NCBI GenBank assembly: GCA_948528155.1
Contig: CAOSZT010000077.1
Coordinates: 1-10,364 of the forward strand
Reading direction: 5' to 3'
Source of the DNA: an uncultured Clostridia bacterium
Lineage (GTDB): Bacteria > Bacillota > Clostridia > TANB77 > CAG-508
DNA length: 10,364 nucleotides
Below, piece by piece: positions 1 through 6,841 of the stretch. Under the pieces are notes generated by a model. The model did not search any database. It was given only the letters and a program-made list of their open reading frames with translations, and was not told the origin of the DNA. The stretch's first letter is position 1. Each line of letters begins with the position of its first letter. A program made the position numbers and the translations under genes.

Positions 1-127
1 AAGATCTTCATAGAATATGTAGGAGCCAATATGGGCATCCAGGTCCCGCTATTGGTTATTGACCGGAGACGTGTCTCGGTCATGTCTACATAGTTCTCGA
101 ACCCGTAGGGTCCGCATGATACATTCT
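1..127 (-). ncRNA. Structured non-coding RNA, 5' part (candidate raiA-type RNA)
   Basis: This stretch is visibly much richer in G+C than anything else in the window and has no sensible reading frame. It folds well: ATGTAG (17-22) pairs with CTACAT (86-91) and encloses two hairpins, CCAATA (26-31) with TATTGG (50-55) including an inner GGG/CCC, and GACCG (61-65) with CGGTC (77-81) including AGA/TCT. A third hairpin uses ACCC/GGGT at 101-111. On the minus strand this third arm reads GGGTTCGAG, which resembles a tRNA T-arm. A promoter sits just upstream at 134-161, so transcription should start near 127 and run off the left edge; the 3' part is missing. It lacks the hallmark sequences I know for tmRNA, RNase P RNA and SRP RNA. 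The raiA assignment rests on genome type, size and the T-loop-like arm and is tentative; a novel RNA is equally possible. Confidence 0.65.
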
Positions 128-133
128 ACCAAT

Positions 134-161
134 ATTATAGCACAAAATTGGCTCAAGGCAA
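134..161 (-). promoter_or_regulatory. Sigma-A-type promoter for the structured RNA
   Basis: Read on the minus strand, a -35 box TTGCCT (156-161) is followed by a 16-nt spacer and a perfect -10 box TATAAT (134-139). The predicted start, around 127, falls just before the GC-rich folded segment. ybeY ends far away at 419, so the RNA is likely an independent transcription unit rather than part of the ybeY operon. Confidence 0.65.
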
Positions 162-418
162 ATCTTATTTAAATGCAATTGGTCATGTAACTCATAAATT
201 AACAAGAGTAATATTTAAATTACTTACAACAAACACTACATTTAAAAAATAGTTAACAATTTTCAAAGTACATTTTTCCATTATTTACCAGTTTTAAAAA
301 ATAACCTTAAAACTGTTATTAATTATGGGAATTTTTATTTATAAAAAATTTTTAAAATTTTTTTATATTTCTATTGACAATTAATAGTTAGTCTCTTTCT
401 TTTTTGCATGAAGTCAAC
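140..418. other. AT-rich intergenic region without a gene
   Basis: No credible ORF or RNA was found between the RNA promoter and the end of ybeY. The region holds an inverted repeat, CAGTTTTA (289-296) with TAAAACTG (308-315) and an 11-nt loop. It lacks a following T-run on either strand, so it is a weak terminator candidate for the ybeY operon. An A/T-only palindrome near 341-366 is probably base composition. A TTGACA at 375-380 on the plus strand has no good -10 at the right distance. Confidence 0.5.
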
Positions 419-889
419 TTACCTTAAAATATTTAAAAAATTTAAAATCTTCTCTTCTTTAGGTCTCATTATCTTTTTATCTTCTTCATCAATATGGTCA
501 TATCCCATCAAATGATAAAAACCATGAACTAACATATAACTAAATTCTCTCTCAAAACTATGACCATATTCTTTAGCCTGTTCATTTACTCTATCAATTG
601 AAATCACTATATCTCCCAATATATCTTCATATAAAAAATTTTTATTTTTTATTTTATCACAAAGCTCGTCCATTTCAAACATTGGAAATGACAATACATC
701 TGTACATTTATCTATATTTCTATATTTTTTATTTGTTTTTCTTATTTGTTCTGGTGTAGTCAAAATTATGGTAATTATTAATTTAGAATTTAATAATCCT
801 TCTTCTTCAAAACATGTATTAATGACTTTTTCTATTATTTTTTGGTATTCTTCTTTTTCTTCTACATCTAAATAAGTAATCTCAAACAT
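419..889 (-). CDS. ybeY: YbeY, single-strand-specific endoribonuclease for rRNA maturation
   Basis: 156 aa, the usual family length. The zinc-site signature is present as HGFYHLMGYDH (residues 122-132), giving the three metal-binding histidines H122, H126 and H132. The other family landmark, TDVLSFPM (63-70), and the LGDIVIS segment (91-97) are also present. The family acts in the cytoplasm in 16S rRNA 3'-end processing and 70S ribosome quality control. The ATG is preceded by AAGGTGG about seven bases upstream, inside the preceding gene, and overlaps that gene's stop as TAATG. The two are therefore very probably translationally coupled and co-transcribed. In many Firmicutes ybeY follows yqfC-yqfD-phoH; here the order is kept but phoH is absent. 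The phenylalanine/tyrosine pair in the HGFYH motif is slightly unusual. Identification is firm. Confidence 0.95.
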   Translation of the reverse strand: MFEITYLDVEEKEEYQKIIEKVINTCFEEEGLLNSKLIITIILTTPEQIRKTNKKYRNIDKCTDVLSFPMFEMDELCDKIKNKNFLYEDILGDIVISIDRVNEQAKEYGHSFEREFSYMLVHGFYHLMGYDHIDEEDKKIMRPKEEKILNFLNILR

Positions 890-2109
890 TATGCTACCAC
901 CTTACTTTTTGTATCCATTTTTCCTGTATATTTTCCTTTAGATTGATATTGATTTTTTAATTCTCTCATTGCACCATAATCTATTAATTTTCTTTTATAA
1001 TATGTAATAATTTTTGAATAATCTACTTTTGCCCCTTGTATCTTTTTCATATCATTTTTAATAAACAATATCTCTTTTTGTTTTACATATTCTACAAAAT
1101 CAGTATCTTTTAATTTTAAAATTTCTTTATACTTGTCCCAATATTTTTTATATTCTTCTCTTTCTTCAATATTTTCCCAATATACTTTTGTTGATAGTAA
1201 CTTGACATTATATTCTTCTATTAAATTAATCAATATAGTATATACATTTTCTCTCTTTGCAGCCATTTTTGTATCTTGGACTAATACTCTAATATCTTTT
1301 AATAACTTTTCATAACATTGTTCAGCAACTATTAAAGGTATACTATGTGTAAATAATTTTCTACTTATTGATAACAATACCATATTTTTTTGAATATTAT
1401 CTTTTGTATCTAACTTTCCTATTGTATAACTTTCAAATTTTTCATAATCTTCTATTACATCTTTTATTTCTTCATTTTGTTTTAATTTTACTTTCATCCC
1501 CAATATGTTTTGGACATATTCCTCTAAAGTATAGAAAATTTTTACATATATCCATTCTTTAGAAGAATCATATATATTTGTTGTATCTGCAAGCTTTATT
1601 GAGTAATTTTTTAATATTGATTTATATAACATATCCATTTTATCTATATAAAATTTATTATATTTTACTTGAATTTTCTCTTTTGCAGACACATCTATAC
1701 TTTCTTTGTCTAATTCTAATAAATATTTTTGTTTTCTATATTTATAATCAATATATTCTTTTTCTTTTAAACTTGTTACTTCATAATATCTTGATAACGC
1801 ATCTTTTTCAAATTCAGTTGCACTATTATTTTTTACTTTTTTGTATATAGAATCCATTACATATTTATCTAATGCTTCTAAATATACAGTATATGAGTCT
1901 TCATATTTTTCTTCCAGTACTTGCAAATTATCTTGTTCAGTTGCTTTCACATAATTTTCATATGCTTTCATCAGACTGTTTCTTTTCATAGTTATTAACA
2001 TACCATTAATTCCTATTTTTGTTGGAATTAACATTTTTGTTAGTTTCTTTGTTATTTTATTAAAAAATGTTGTATTTGCTCCTGTTATTTTTAAGCTTTT
2101 CTCTTCCAT
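889..2109 (-). CDS. Uncharacterised coiled-coil-rich protein between yqfD and ybeY
   Basis: About 406 aa, rich in Lys, Glu, Tyr, Ile and Leu and almost entirely predicted alpha-helical, with long heptad-like stretches. I see no signal peptide, membrane segment, cysteine motif or nucleotide-binding loop, and I do not recognise a family. It is not PhoH, since no Walker A is visible. The N-terminal stretch KITKKLTKMLIPTKIG could form an amphipathic helix. The frame can be extended to a GTG at 2127. I chose the ATG at 2109 because AAGGGAAGG lies at normal spacing in front of it, whereas that GTG would overlap the ribosome site. The stop overlaps the ybeY start by one base (TAATG). The neighbours are a sporulation membrane protein upstream and an rRNA endonuclease downstream, so a role in sporulation or ribosome maturation is possible but only inferred. 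Confidence 0.75.
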   Translation of the reverse strand: MEEKSLKITGANTTFFNKITKKLTKMLIPTKIGINGMLITMKRNSLMKAYENYVKATEQDNLQVLEEKYEDSYTVYLEALDKYVMDSIYKKVKNNSATEFEKDALSRYYEVTSLKEKEYIDYKYRKQKYLLELDKESIDVSAKEKIQVKYNKFYIDKMDMLYKSILKNYSIKLADTTNIYDSSKEWIYVKIFYTLEEYVQNILGMKVKLKQNEEIKDVIEDYEKFESYTIGKLDTKDNIQKNMVLLSISRKLFTHSIPLIVAEQCYEKLLKDIRVLVQDTKMAAKRENVYTILINLIEEYNVKLLSTKVYWENIEEREEYKKYWDKYKEILKLKDTDFVEYVKQKEILFIKNDMKKIQGAKVDYSKIITYYKRKLIDYGAMRELKNQYQSKGKYTGKMDTKSKVVA

Positions 2110-2204
2110 TTTAATCCTTCCCTTCACTTTTCACAAAATAAAAAATTCTTACTTACTAATCTTCCATTTTATAATCAACTCAACTATAATTTTAAGAAAC
2201 TAAA

Positions 2205-3389
2205 TTAAAAAACTATTTTTTCATTAGTTCCAATATTCTCTAATACTTCATATGTTACATATACTTCAACTGCATCCTCTTTCTCATATGTATTTATTAT
2301 TTTATTCACTATTTTTTCTTTATTTTCTATTTCATTATCTAATTCTCTTTTTAATTCTTCTATCCCTAAGTTTTTTGCTTCTTCTATTGTATATGTTTTC
2401 TTCTCTTCTTTTACCTCTTTATTAGTTGTTTTTATTAAAGAAATTGGTAAATAAAAATCTGAAAATATTTTGAATTTACTTTCTGTATCTATTGTATCAT
2501 AAATTTTAAATTTTGAAAGTCTTTTTGAAAAATTTATTTCAAAATTATTAAGTTTTATTTTGTATTTATTCTCTGAATCACCTGTTTCTATTCTTTCCGT
2601 AGCATTATATGGTACTATTTTCTTCTTTGTATGCCAAACTTTTGCTTCTATTTCACCTTTAGCATGAACATACCTTATTCCTGTATATTTACCTTCCATC
2701 CAACCATTTATTAAAGTTGTTCCTATATTTACTGTATCACCCACTTTAACTGCTAATGTACCATTTTGTGCATTTATTTTTGTAATTATTCCTTGTTTAT
2801 CTGAAACAATATTACAATAATCATTATCATCTATAATTTCTGGCTTTGATGTTGATTTAACTATTTTTACAATTGCATTTGTTCCTTTTATCTCTATTCC
2901 TATCCAAGCAATATCATCTCTATTTAATCTAATTTTATTTATTATATCTTTAGTATTTACTTGTGATTTTAGTTTTCCTATTGATAATCCACTATCAACA
3001 ATATCTTGATATATATTTTCTATTTGTTCATTATTTTCTTCTATTACATCTATATTCCATATAAAATTTGATGAGACTGCTAATAATATTATTATTAACA
3101 TTAAAGCCATTAAAAACATTTTTCTTTTTTTATATTTATTAAATAAAAAAGGAAGCCCTTTTTTATTTAATATTTTCATTTTACATTTCGTTTGTTTTGC
3201 AATTTTAGCAATCTTTCTTAAATCTCTTGTAGCTATATTTAACTCCAACCTTACATTTTTGTTTCTTTTCAAATTCCAAATTGTTATTTTATTATTTCTA
3301 CATATATTAATAAATCTTTCTATGTAATACCCTTCTATTGAGACTCTTATGTACCCAATTATATAATTAAATATTATTTTAATTAACAT
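2205..3389 (-). CDS. yqfD: YqfD, sporulation membrane protein
   Basis: 394 aa, matching the YqfD family in length and layout. A basic N-terminal cytoplasmic domain with the conserved start LIKIIFNYIIGYIRVSIEGY is followed by one membrane segment (about residues 91-110). A long extracytoplasmic part with a beta-rich central region (GIITKINAQNGTLAVKVGDTV) and a helical C-terminus follows. In Bacillus and Clostridia the gene is expressed in the mother cell under sigma-E and is needed for efficient sporulation; its biochemical role is unknown. It directly follows yqfC here, as is standard, with a 46-bp gap. The ATG has TAGGA close upstream and a GAGGAG further away. Its presence is the main argument for an endospore-forming lineage. 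Confidence 0.92.
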   Translation of the reverse strand: MLIKIIFNYIIGYIRVSIEGYYIERFINICRNNKITIWNLKRNKNVRLELNIATRDLRKIAKIAKQTKCKMKILNKKGLPFLFNKYKKRKMFLMALMLIIILLAVSSNFIWNIDVIEENNEQIENIYQDIVDSGLSIGKLKSQVNTKDIINKIRLNRDDIAWIGIEIKGTNAIVKIVKSTSKPEIIDDNDYCNIVSDKQGIITKINAQNGTLAVKVGDTVNIGTTLINGWMEGKYTGIRYVHAKGEIEAKVWHTKKKIVPYNATERIETGDSENKYKIKLNNFEINFSKRLSKFKIYDTIDTESKFKIFSDFYLPISLIKTTNKEVKEEKKTYTIEEAKNLGIEELKRELDNEIENKEKIVNKIINTYEKEDAVEVYVTYEVLENIGTNEKIVF

Positions 3390-3435
3390 ATTTTTTCCTA
3401 CTCCTCATCTATGTTTCATATTTAAAAAATTGATA

Positions 3436-3720
3436 TCAATCAACATTTCTTTCAATATCTATACTTTCTACTTTTCCATTTACTTTTATATCATCATTTG
3501 TCATATTTTCTAATTTTAATTCATATCCATTTATATTTATTATTCCTAGTGATGTATTTATTCTAATATAATAATCTTCATACTCTAAAATCCCCTTAAA
3601 ATTCTCTATTATCATTTCATTAAAACCTGTTATTGTTATTTTTGGAGTATCTGTATATACTTCTTGTGGCATTTCTAAAAGTCTATCTAATTTTGAAATT
3701 GCACTTTTTCTTTTTTTCAT
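3436..3720 (-). CDS. yqfC: YqfC, sporulation protein
   Basis: 94 aa, the normal size for the YqfC/YabP family. After a short basic N-terminus (MKKRKSAISKLDRLLEMP), the protein consists of short beta-strands with the family pattern of a central ITGFNEMIIENFKGILEY segment and a later INTSLGIININGYELKLENM segment. YqfC and YqfD are encoded together in spore formers and belong to the sigma-E regulon. A strong ribosome site, AAAGGAG, sits seven bases before the ATG. Only about 33 bp separate this gene from the truncated deacetylase upstream. Any dedicated promoter must therefore lie in that gap or inside the deacetylase remnant; I could not find a convincing one. Confidence 0.9.
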   Translation of the reverse strand: MKKRKSAISKLDRLLEMPQEVYTDTPKITITGFNEMIIENFKGILEYEDYYIRINTSLGIININGYELKLENMTNDDIKVNGKVESIDIERNVD

Positions 3721-3753
3721 TTATACTCTCCTTTGCTAGGCCTCAAACCTATA

Positions 3754-4143
3754 TTAATTTAAAACAAACTCATCTAAAGACTTAAATTCATATCCCATTC
3801 CTTTTATTTCTTTGATTATATCTCCTAAAATATTTGTATTTGTTTTTGAATTTCCATGTAATAACATAATCTCTCCATTATGAATATTTTCTAATATTTT
3901 TTTCTTTGCTTCAGCTTCTTCTGGTTGTTTGTCTTCATTCCAGTCTTGGTATGCAAATGACCACATTACTGTTTTATACCCTAAATTATTTGTTACTGAT
4001 AAAGACTTCTCACTAAATTCTCCCATTGGTGGTCTTATATATTTCATTTCATATTGAAATTTCTCATATATTGATTTATGCAAATCCATGACTTCTGTAT
4101 TAATTTGTTCTTCTGTTAATGATGGCATACTTTTATGGTTCAC
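3754..4143 (-). pseudogene. PdaA-like polysaccharide deacetylase, C-terminal remnant
   Basis: About 129 aa from a possible GTG. It begins exactly at the second catalytic motif of the NodB/PdaA carbohydrate esterase family 4: HTVNH, the HxxxH metal ligands, with the first His just upstream of the GTG. It continues through the RPPMGE motif, the GYKTVMWSFAYQDW segment and the LLHG motif carrying the last catalytic His. The N-terminal half, with the first catalytic motif (TFDDG type), is missing. The same frame stays open upstream only to 4203, through sequence that no longer looks like a deacetylase, and runs into the 3' end of a recombinase gene. The family removes N-acetyl groups from peptidoglycan during spore cortex formation, which would fit the neighbouring yqfC-yqfD. 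The N-terminal half is not elsewhere in the window. It could lie beyond the right edge if the elements inserted in tandem, or it may be lost. Confidence 0.8.
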
Positions 4144-4190
4144 TGTATGTATTCCAGTTCTCTTAAGTCCAGTACTAAATAAATTTTTAG

Positions 4191-5474
4191 CTAATTTAAA
4201 TTCTTAGCTTCTTCATCTATATATTTTGAAAACCTAAATGTAATATATATATTCTTGTCTTTGTCAAACTCAACTCTTTCGATTAACCTTTGATACATTT
4301 CTTTTGTTATATTATCTAGTTGTAAAACTTCTTTTGCTTTTTGATTTATTCTTTCTATATCAACATTTTCTAGCTGTTCACTTATTTGTTTTAATTCTAA
4401 TTTTTCCTCTTGCATTTGTTTTATTAACTTGTTCTTTTCCGTATTTTGCTTTTTATATAACATTTCAAAGTCTTCTTCTGTTATTACTTTTTTTATTTTA
4501 TCTTCATAAATTTCTTCTAATGTTCTATTAGTCCAATCTAGTTCTTCTTCTTGTTTTTTTAGTTTCTGTTTTAAATTCTTTTCTTTATTTTTTAAGTCAA
4601 TTTGAGATTTTTTAAAGATTTCCTTTAATTCTTCTTTTGAATATGAAATATTTTTTAATTCTACTTGTAAATTTTCTTTTATCTTTTCTTCAATTAGATT
4701 AACTTGTATTTGTTTACACCCACAAAGACTTGTATAACTATTTCTTTTAGAACATATAAAATAATCTGCTCTCCAGACTTTTCCAGATTTTCTTTTTTCT
4801 GTTCTACATCTCAGTGTAGCAATACTTCCACATTCTTTGCAAAATACTAAGCCTTTTAATGGATGATCGTATTTTCGTATCCTCGTTACATTTTTTTCTT
4901 TCAATTTTTCTTGTGCCTTGTTCCATAAATCTAAATCTATAATTGGTTCATGCATATTTTCTATTACTATGTGTTCTTCCTTTTTGGTCATTCTCACTTT
5001 TGCTATTTTATGACTTACTTTTTTGTATTTTCTTCCCACTACACTCCCTATATATACTTCATTCTTTAAAATTTTTCCTATTTGTGTTCTAAGCCATAAA
5101 TACTTTCCATTGGCACTTTCTTTTTTCATATAAGTTGGAATTTTTAAGTATATTGCTGGTGCTAATATTTCTCTCTTATTTAATTCATCTGCTATTTTTG
5201 ATAATGACATGCCTTTATTTACATACATATCAAATATCTCTTTTACAATACCCATAGCATATTCATCTATTACTAAGTGATTCTTAATTTTATTATCTTT
5301 TTTATATCCATAAGGAGCTATTCCACCTTGAAATTCTCCCTTTTCGATTTTTCTGTTTTTTACACTTTTTATCTTATTTGAAATATCTTGTGCATAGTAA
5401 TCATTAAAACTTAGCTTAAATGTTAAAAATTGAAGTCCATCTGGTCGTATAGTGTCTACATTATCTCCGAATTG
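4191..5474 (-). CDS. Large serine recombinase 1, C-terminal part in the +1 frame
   Basis: Open frame of about 427 codons that continues the recombinase begun at 5808 after a one-base shift. The first ATG is only at 5255, yet the sequence before it (GDNVDTIRPDGLQFLTFKLS, then NDYYAQDISNKIKS) is conserved recombinase sequence. Internal initiation would therefore cut into the domain. In order it holds the linker helix, the DNA-binding recombinase domain (family PF07508; PYGYKK to about 5050), a zinc ribbon with Cys pairs (FCKECG and ICSKRNS...CGC, about 4720-4840), and a long coiled coil followed by the C-terminal tail. This is the layout of Clostridium TnpX/TndX transposon recombinases, which excise and insert elements through a serine-DNA intermediate. 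Joined to the N-terminal part the protein would be about 538 aa, a normal length. Its 3' end abuts the deacetylase remnant, placing the element end near 4150-4190. Confidence 0.85.
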   Translation of the reverse strand, partial: QFGDNVDTIRPDGLQFLTFKLSFNDYYAQDISNKIKSVKNRKIEKGEFQGGIAPYGYKKDNKIKNHLVIDEYAMGIVKEIFDMYVNKGMSLSKIADELNKREILAPAIYLKIPTYMKKESANGKYLWLRTQIGKILKNEVYIGSVVGRKYKKVSHKIAKVRMTKKEEHIVIENMHEPIIDLDLWNKAQEKLKEKNVTRIRKYDHPLKGLVFCKECGSIATLRCRTEKRKSGKVWRADYFICSKRNSYTSLCGCKQIQVNLIEEKIKENLQVELKNISYSKEELKEIFKKSQIDLKNKEKNLKQKLKKQEEELDWTNRTLEEIYEDKIKKVITEEDFEMLYKKQNTEKNKLIKQMQEEKLELKQISEQLENVDIERINQKAKEVLQLDNITKEMYQRLIERVEFDKDKNIYITFRFSKYIDEEAKNLN

Positions 5475-5478
5475 CTAT
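5455..5478 (-). other. Candidate +1 frameshift site in recombinase 1
   Basis: Read on the minus strand the codons are ATA GCA ATT CGG AGA TAA (5478 down to 5461). The +1 frame from GGA (5466-5468) stays open to the gene's true end. The same 24 bases recur exactly at 8689-8712 in recombinase 2. CGG appears in frame nowhere else in the window's genes as far as I could see, so it may be a slow codon. The site also contains GGAG, the TAA stop, and an ATG immediately followed by TAG. Confidence 0.7.
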
Positions 5479-5808
5479 ATATCTTATTCCTTTAGTTGGA
5501 AAATATCTTTCTAAATAATACCCTGTATCTATATGGTCTCTTCCAAACCTTGATAGGTCTTTTGTTATAATACAATTAATTTTTCCTTGTTCAATATCTT
5601 GTAACATTTCTTGAAATCCTGGTCTATTAAAATTAGTACCTGTAAACCCATCATCTGCATATTCTTTGACTATTTCTAGTTCTTCATGTTCTTGTATGTA
5701 ATTGTCTATTAAATCTCTTTGGTTTTCTATACTTTCACTTTCTCGATCATCTCCATCATCTCTTGAAAGTCTCATGTATTTTGCAACTTTATATACCTTA
5801 TTTAACAT
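5461..5808 (-). CDS. Large serine recombinase 1, N-terminal catalytic domain
   Basis: 115 aa ending in IAIRR followed by TAA. It is the resolvase-type catalytic domain (PF00239). The nucleophile is Ser15 in YMRLSRDDGDD; ESESIENQRDLI, DDGFTGTNFNRPGF and the active-site arginine motif KDLSRFGRDH also match the family. All expected catalytic residues are intact. The domain stops at the normal junction to the linker helix only because the frame is shifted by one base at 5464-5470. Skipping one base (ATT, then GGA GAT AAT) gives the expected IAI-GDNVDT continuation. The ATG has AGGAG nine bases upstream and overlaps the end of a 38-aa ORF by 11 bases, suggesting coupled translation. Without recoding the product would be a lone catalytic domain, which could still bind partners. 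Confidence 0.85.
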   Translation of the reverse strand: MLNKVYKVAKYMRLSRDDGDDRESESIENQRDLIDNYIQEHEELEIVKEYADDGFTGTNFNRPGFQEMLQDIEQGKINCIITKDLSRFGRDHIDTGYYLERYFPTKGIRYIAIRR

Positions 5809-5914
5809 ACTCTTTTTCTCCTATATAGATTACTAAAATATCATCTAAAATACTTTTTAAATTTTCTATACCATATTCTATTGTTGCTTTAGTATTTTCT
5901 TTTTGATTGTCCAT
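5798..5914 (-). CDS. Small conserved ORF before recombinase 1
   Basis: 38 aa, starting MDNQKENTKATIEYG and containing IEYGIENLKSILDDIL. It has an excellent ribosome site (GAGGAGG, seven bases before ATG). It overlaps the start of recombinase 1 by 11 bases, so the two are probably translationally coupled. A related 39-aa ORF sits in the same place before recombinase 2, sharing IEYG-x-x-NLK-x-I. The conserved peptide pattern and position argue that it is a real gene. I do not recognise a family. An accessory role for the recombinase, such as directionality or expression control, is inferred from position alone. Confidence 0.7.
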   Translation of the reverse strand: MDNQKENTKATIEYGIENLKSILDDILVIYIGEKEYVK

Positions 5915-5973
5915 TTTCGTCCCTCCTCATAGCTTTATAATTAATACTATGAAGATAAAAAAAATAATATAAC

Positions 5974-6013
5974 AAAAAATAACTATTGGATTTTATATTT
6001 CCTCTAGTTATTT
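5974..6013 (-). terminator. Intrinsic terminator after the nudix gene
   Basis: On the minus strand AAATAACTA (6005-6013) pairs with TAGTTATTT (5977-5985), with a short inner GGA/TCC. The hairpin is followed by a T-run (5974-5979). The stem overlaps the stop codon of the nudix gene. It closes the mntA-hepT-nudix operon and separates it from the recombinase 1 module. Confidence 0.7.
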
Positions 6014-6480
6014 TAATCTTTATTTATTACATGTAAAGGATATTTTCCATTTTTTAAAACTGATTGTATTTTTACTGGCATTAGTGGAACTTGGTCTATT
6101 TTATTTCGTTCTATCCATTCATATTGCAAATAATCTTTACCTTCTATATTTTTTATTGTATTTTGTATTAATTTATCTTTTTCTTCTCTAAATTCTGCTA
6201 AATGTACAAATTCTATTTCATGATACTTCTTGCCATTCATTGTAAAAAAATTTTCTACTGTTGATATATATCCTATTATTTCAATTTCTTTACCCATTTC
6301 CTCTTTTATTTCTCTTTTTACAGTTTCTATTGAGTTTTCTCCTAATTCTACTCTGCCTCCTACTAAAGCATAATGATTTGAATTTATATTTCTATGAACT
6401 AAAATCTTATCATTATGTATTATTACTACTGCTGCTCTTATATTTAATATATACTCTTTTAATTCTACTGTTATATCCAT
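6013..6480 (-). CDS. Nudix hydrolase
   Basis: 155 aa with a complete Nudix box: G42-x5-E48-x7-R56-E57-I-x-E60-E61-x-G63 (from GGRVELGENS to REIKEEMG). The glutamates bind the metal for hydrolysis of a nucleoside diphosphate linked to another group. The specific substrate cannot be read from the sequence; the small size and the NHYALVGGRVELGE start suit general housecleaning or ADP-sugar-type enzymes. The ATG is preceded by TAGGAGA at eight bases. The gene follows hepT after about 28 bp and ends in a terminator, so it is the last gene of the mntA-hepT operon. In that context a role acting on adenylylated products is conceivable, but unproven. Confidence 0.92.
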   Translation of the reverse strand: MDITVELKEYILNIRAAVVIIHNDKILVHRNINSNHYALVGGRVELGENSIETVKREIKEEMGKEIEIIGYISTVENFFTMNGKKYHEIEFVHLAEFREEKDKLIQNTIKNIEGKDYLQYEWIERNKIDQVPLMPVKIQSVLKNGKYPLHVINKD

Positions 6481-6508
6481 AGATTTAATCTCCTAAATTT
6501 ACTATTAA

Positions 6509-6841
6509 TTAGTTTATTATTTTCTGTAATTGTCCTTCTAAGTCGTTTAATTCAGTTGTTAAAAATTCCCAAACCATATTTAAATTAACACCATCATAAT
6601 CATGTACTATCCTATTTCTTAATGCTTTGATTCCTCTCCATTCTATATTTGAATATTCTTTTTGCAATTCTTCACTTACTTTTCCTGCAAGTTCTCCAAT
6701 TTGGCTCAAATTAAAAACACAAGCATTTATTGTTTTTCTGTCATTTTTAAATTCTTCATGAGAATATCCTTCTATAAACAATTTAATCTCATCAATATAC
6801 TTTAAAACCTTTATTAAAATTTGTTTATCTTTATTTTTCAT
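6509..6841 (-). CDS. hepT: HepT-like HEPN toxin / ribonuclease
   Basis: 110 aa, all-helical HEPN protein of the HepT family (DUF86). The catalytic signature R-x4-H-x-Y is present as RNRIVHDY (R75, H80, Y82). In characterised HepT-MntA systems HepT is an RNA-cleaving toxin, and the tyrosine of this motif is adenylylated by MntA, which silences it. Length and the conserved NACVFNLSQIGELAGKVS and FLTTELNDLEGQL segments fit. Its ATG overlaps the end of mntA by 11 bases, the usual coupling of a type VII toxin-antitoxin pair. The pair sits between two recombinase modules, fitting a mobile cargo that may act in element maintenance or phage defence. Confidence 0.93.
   Translation of the reverse strand: MKNKDKQILIKVLKYIDEIKLFIEGYSHEEFKNDRKTINACVFNLSQIGELAGKVSEELQKEYSNIEWRGIKALRNRIVHDYDGVNLNMVWEFLTTELNDLEGQLQKIIN

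Noticed and set aside
341..366. A/T-only palindrome near the end of ybeY as a terminator
   Set aside because: It consists only of A and T runs, would fold weakly, and is expected by chance at this base composition.
375..380. Plus-strand TTGACA as a promoter
   Set aside because: No acceptable -10 lies 16-18 bases downstream and no plus-strand gene follows.
1133..1850. Plus-strand open frames rich in Leu, Tyr, Phe and Ile opposite the coiled-coil gene
   Set aside because: They are antisense images of Lys/Glu/Asn-rich minus-strand codons, lack ribosome sites and show no family features. The same holds for plus-strand frames near 4304-4531, 6261-6482, 8045-8341 and 9856-10056.
5461..5474. Recombinase break read as an intron or an insertion within the gene
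   Set aside because: Only one base is out of register; the protein continues at the next residue with no extra sequence.
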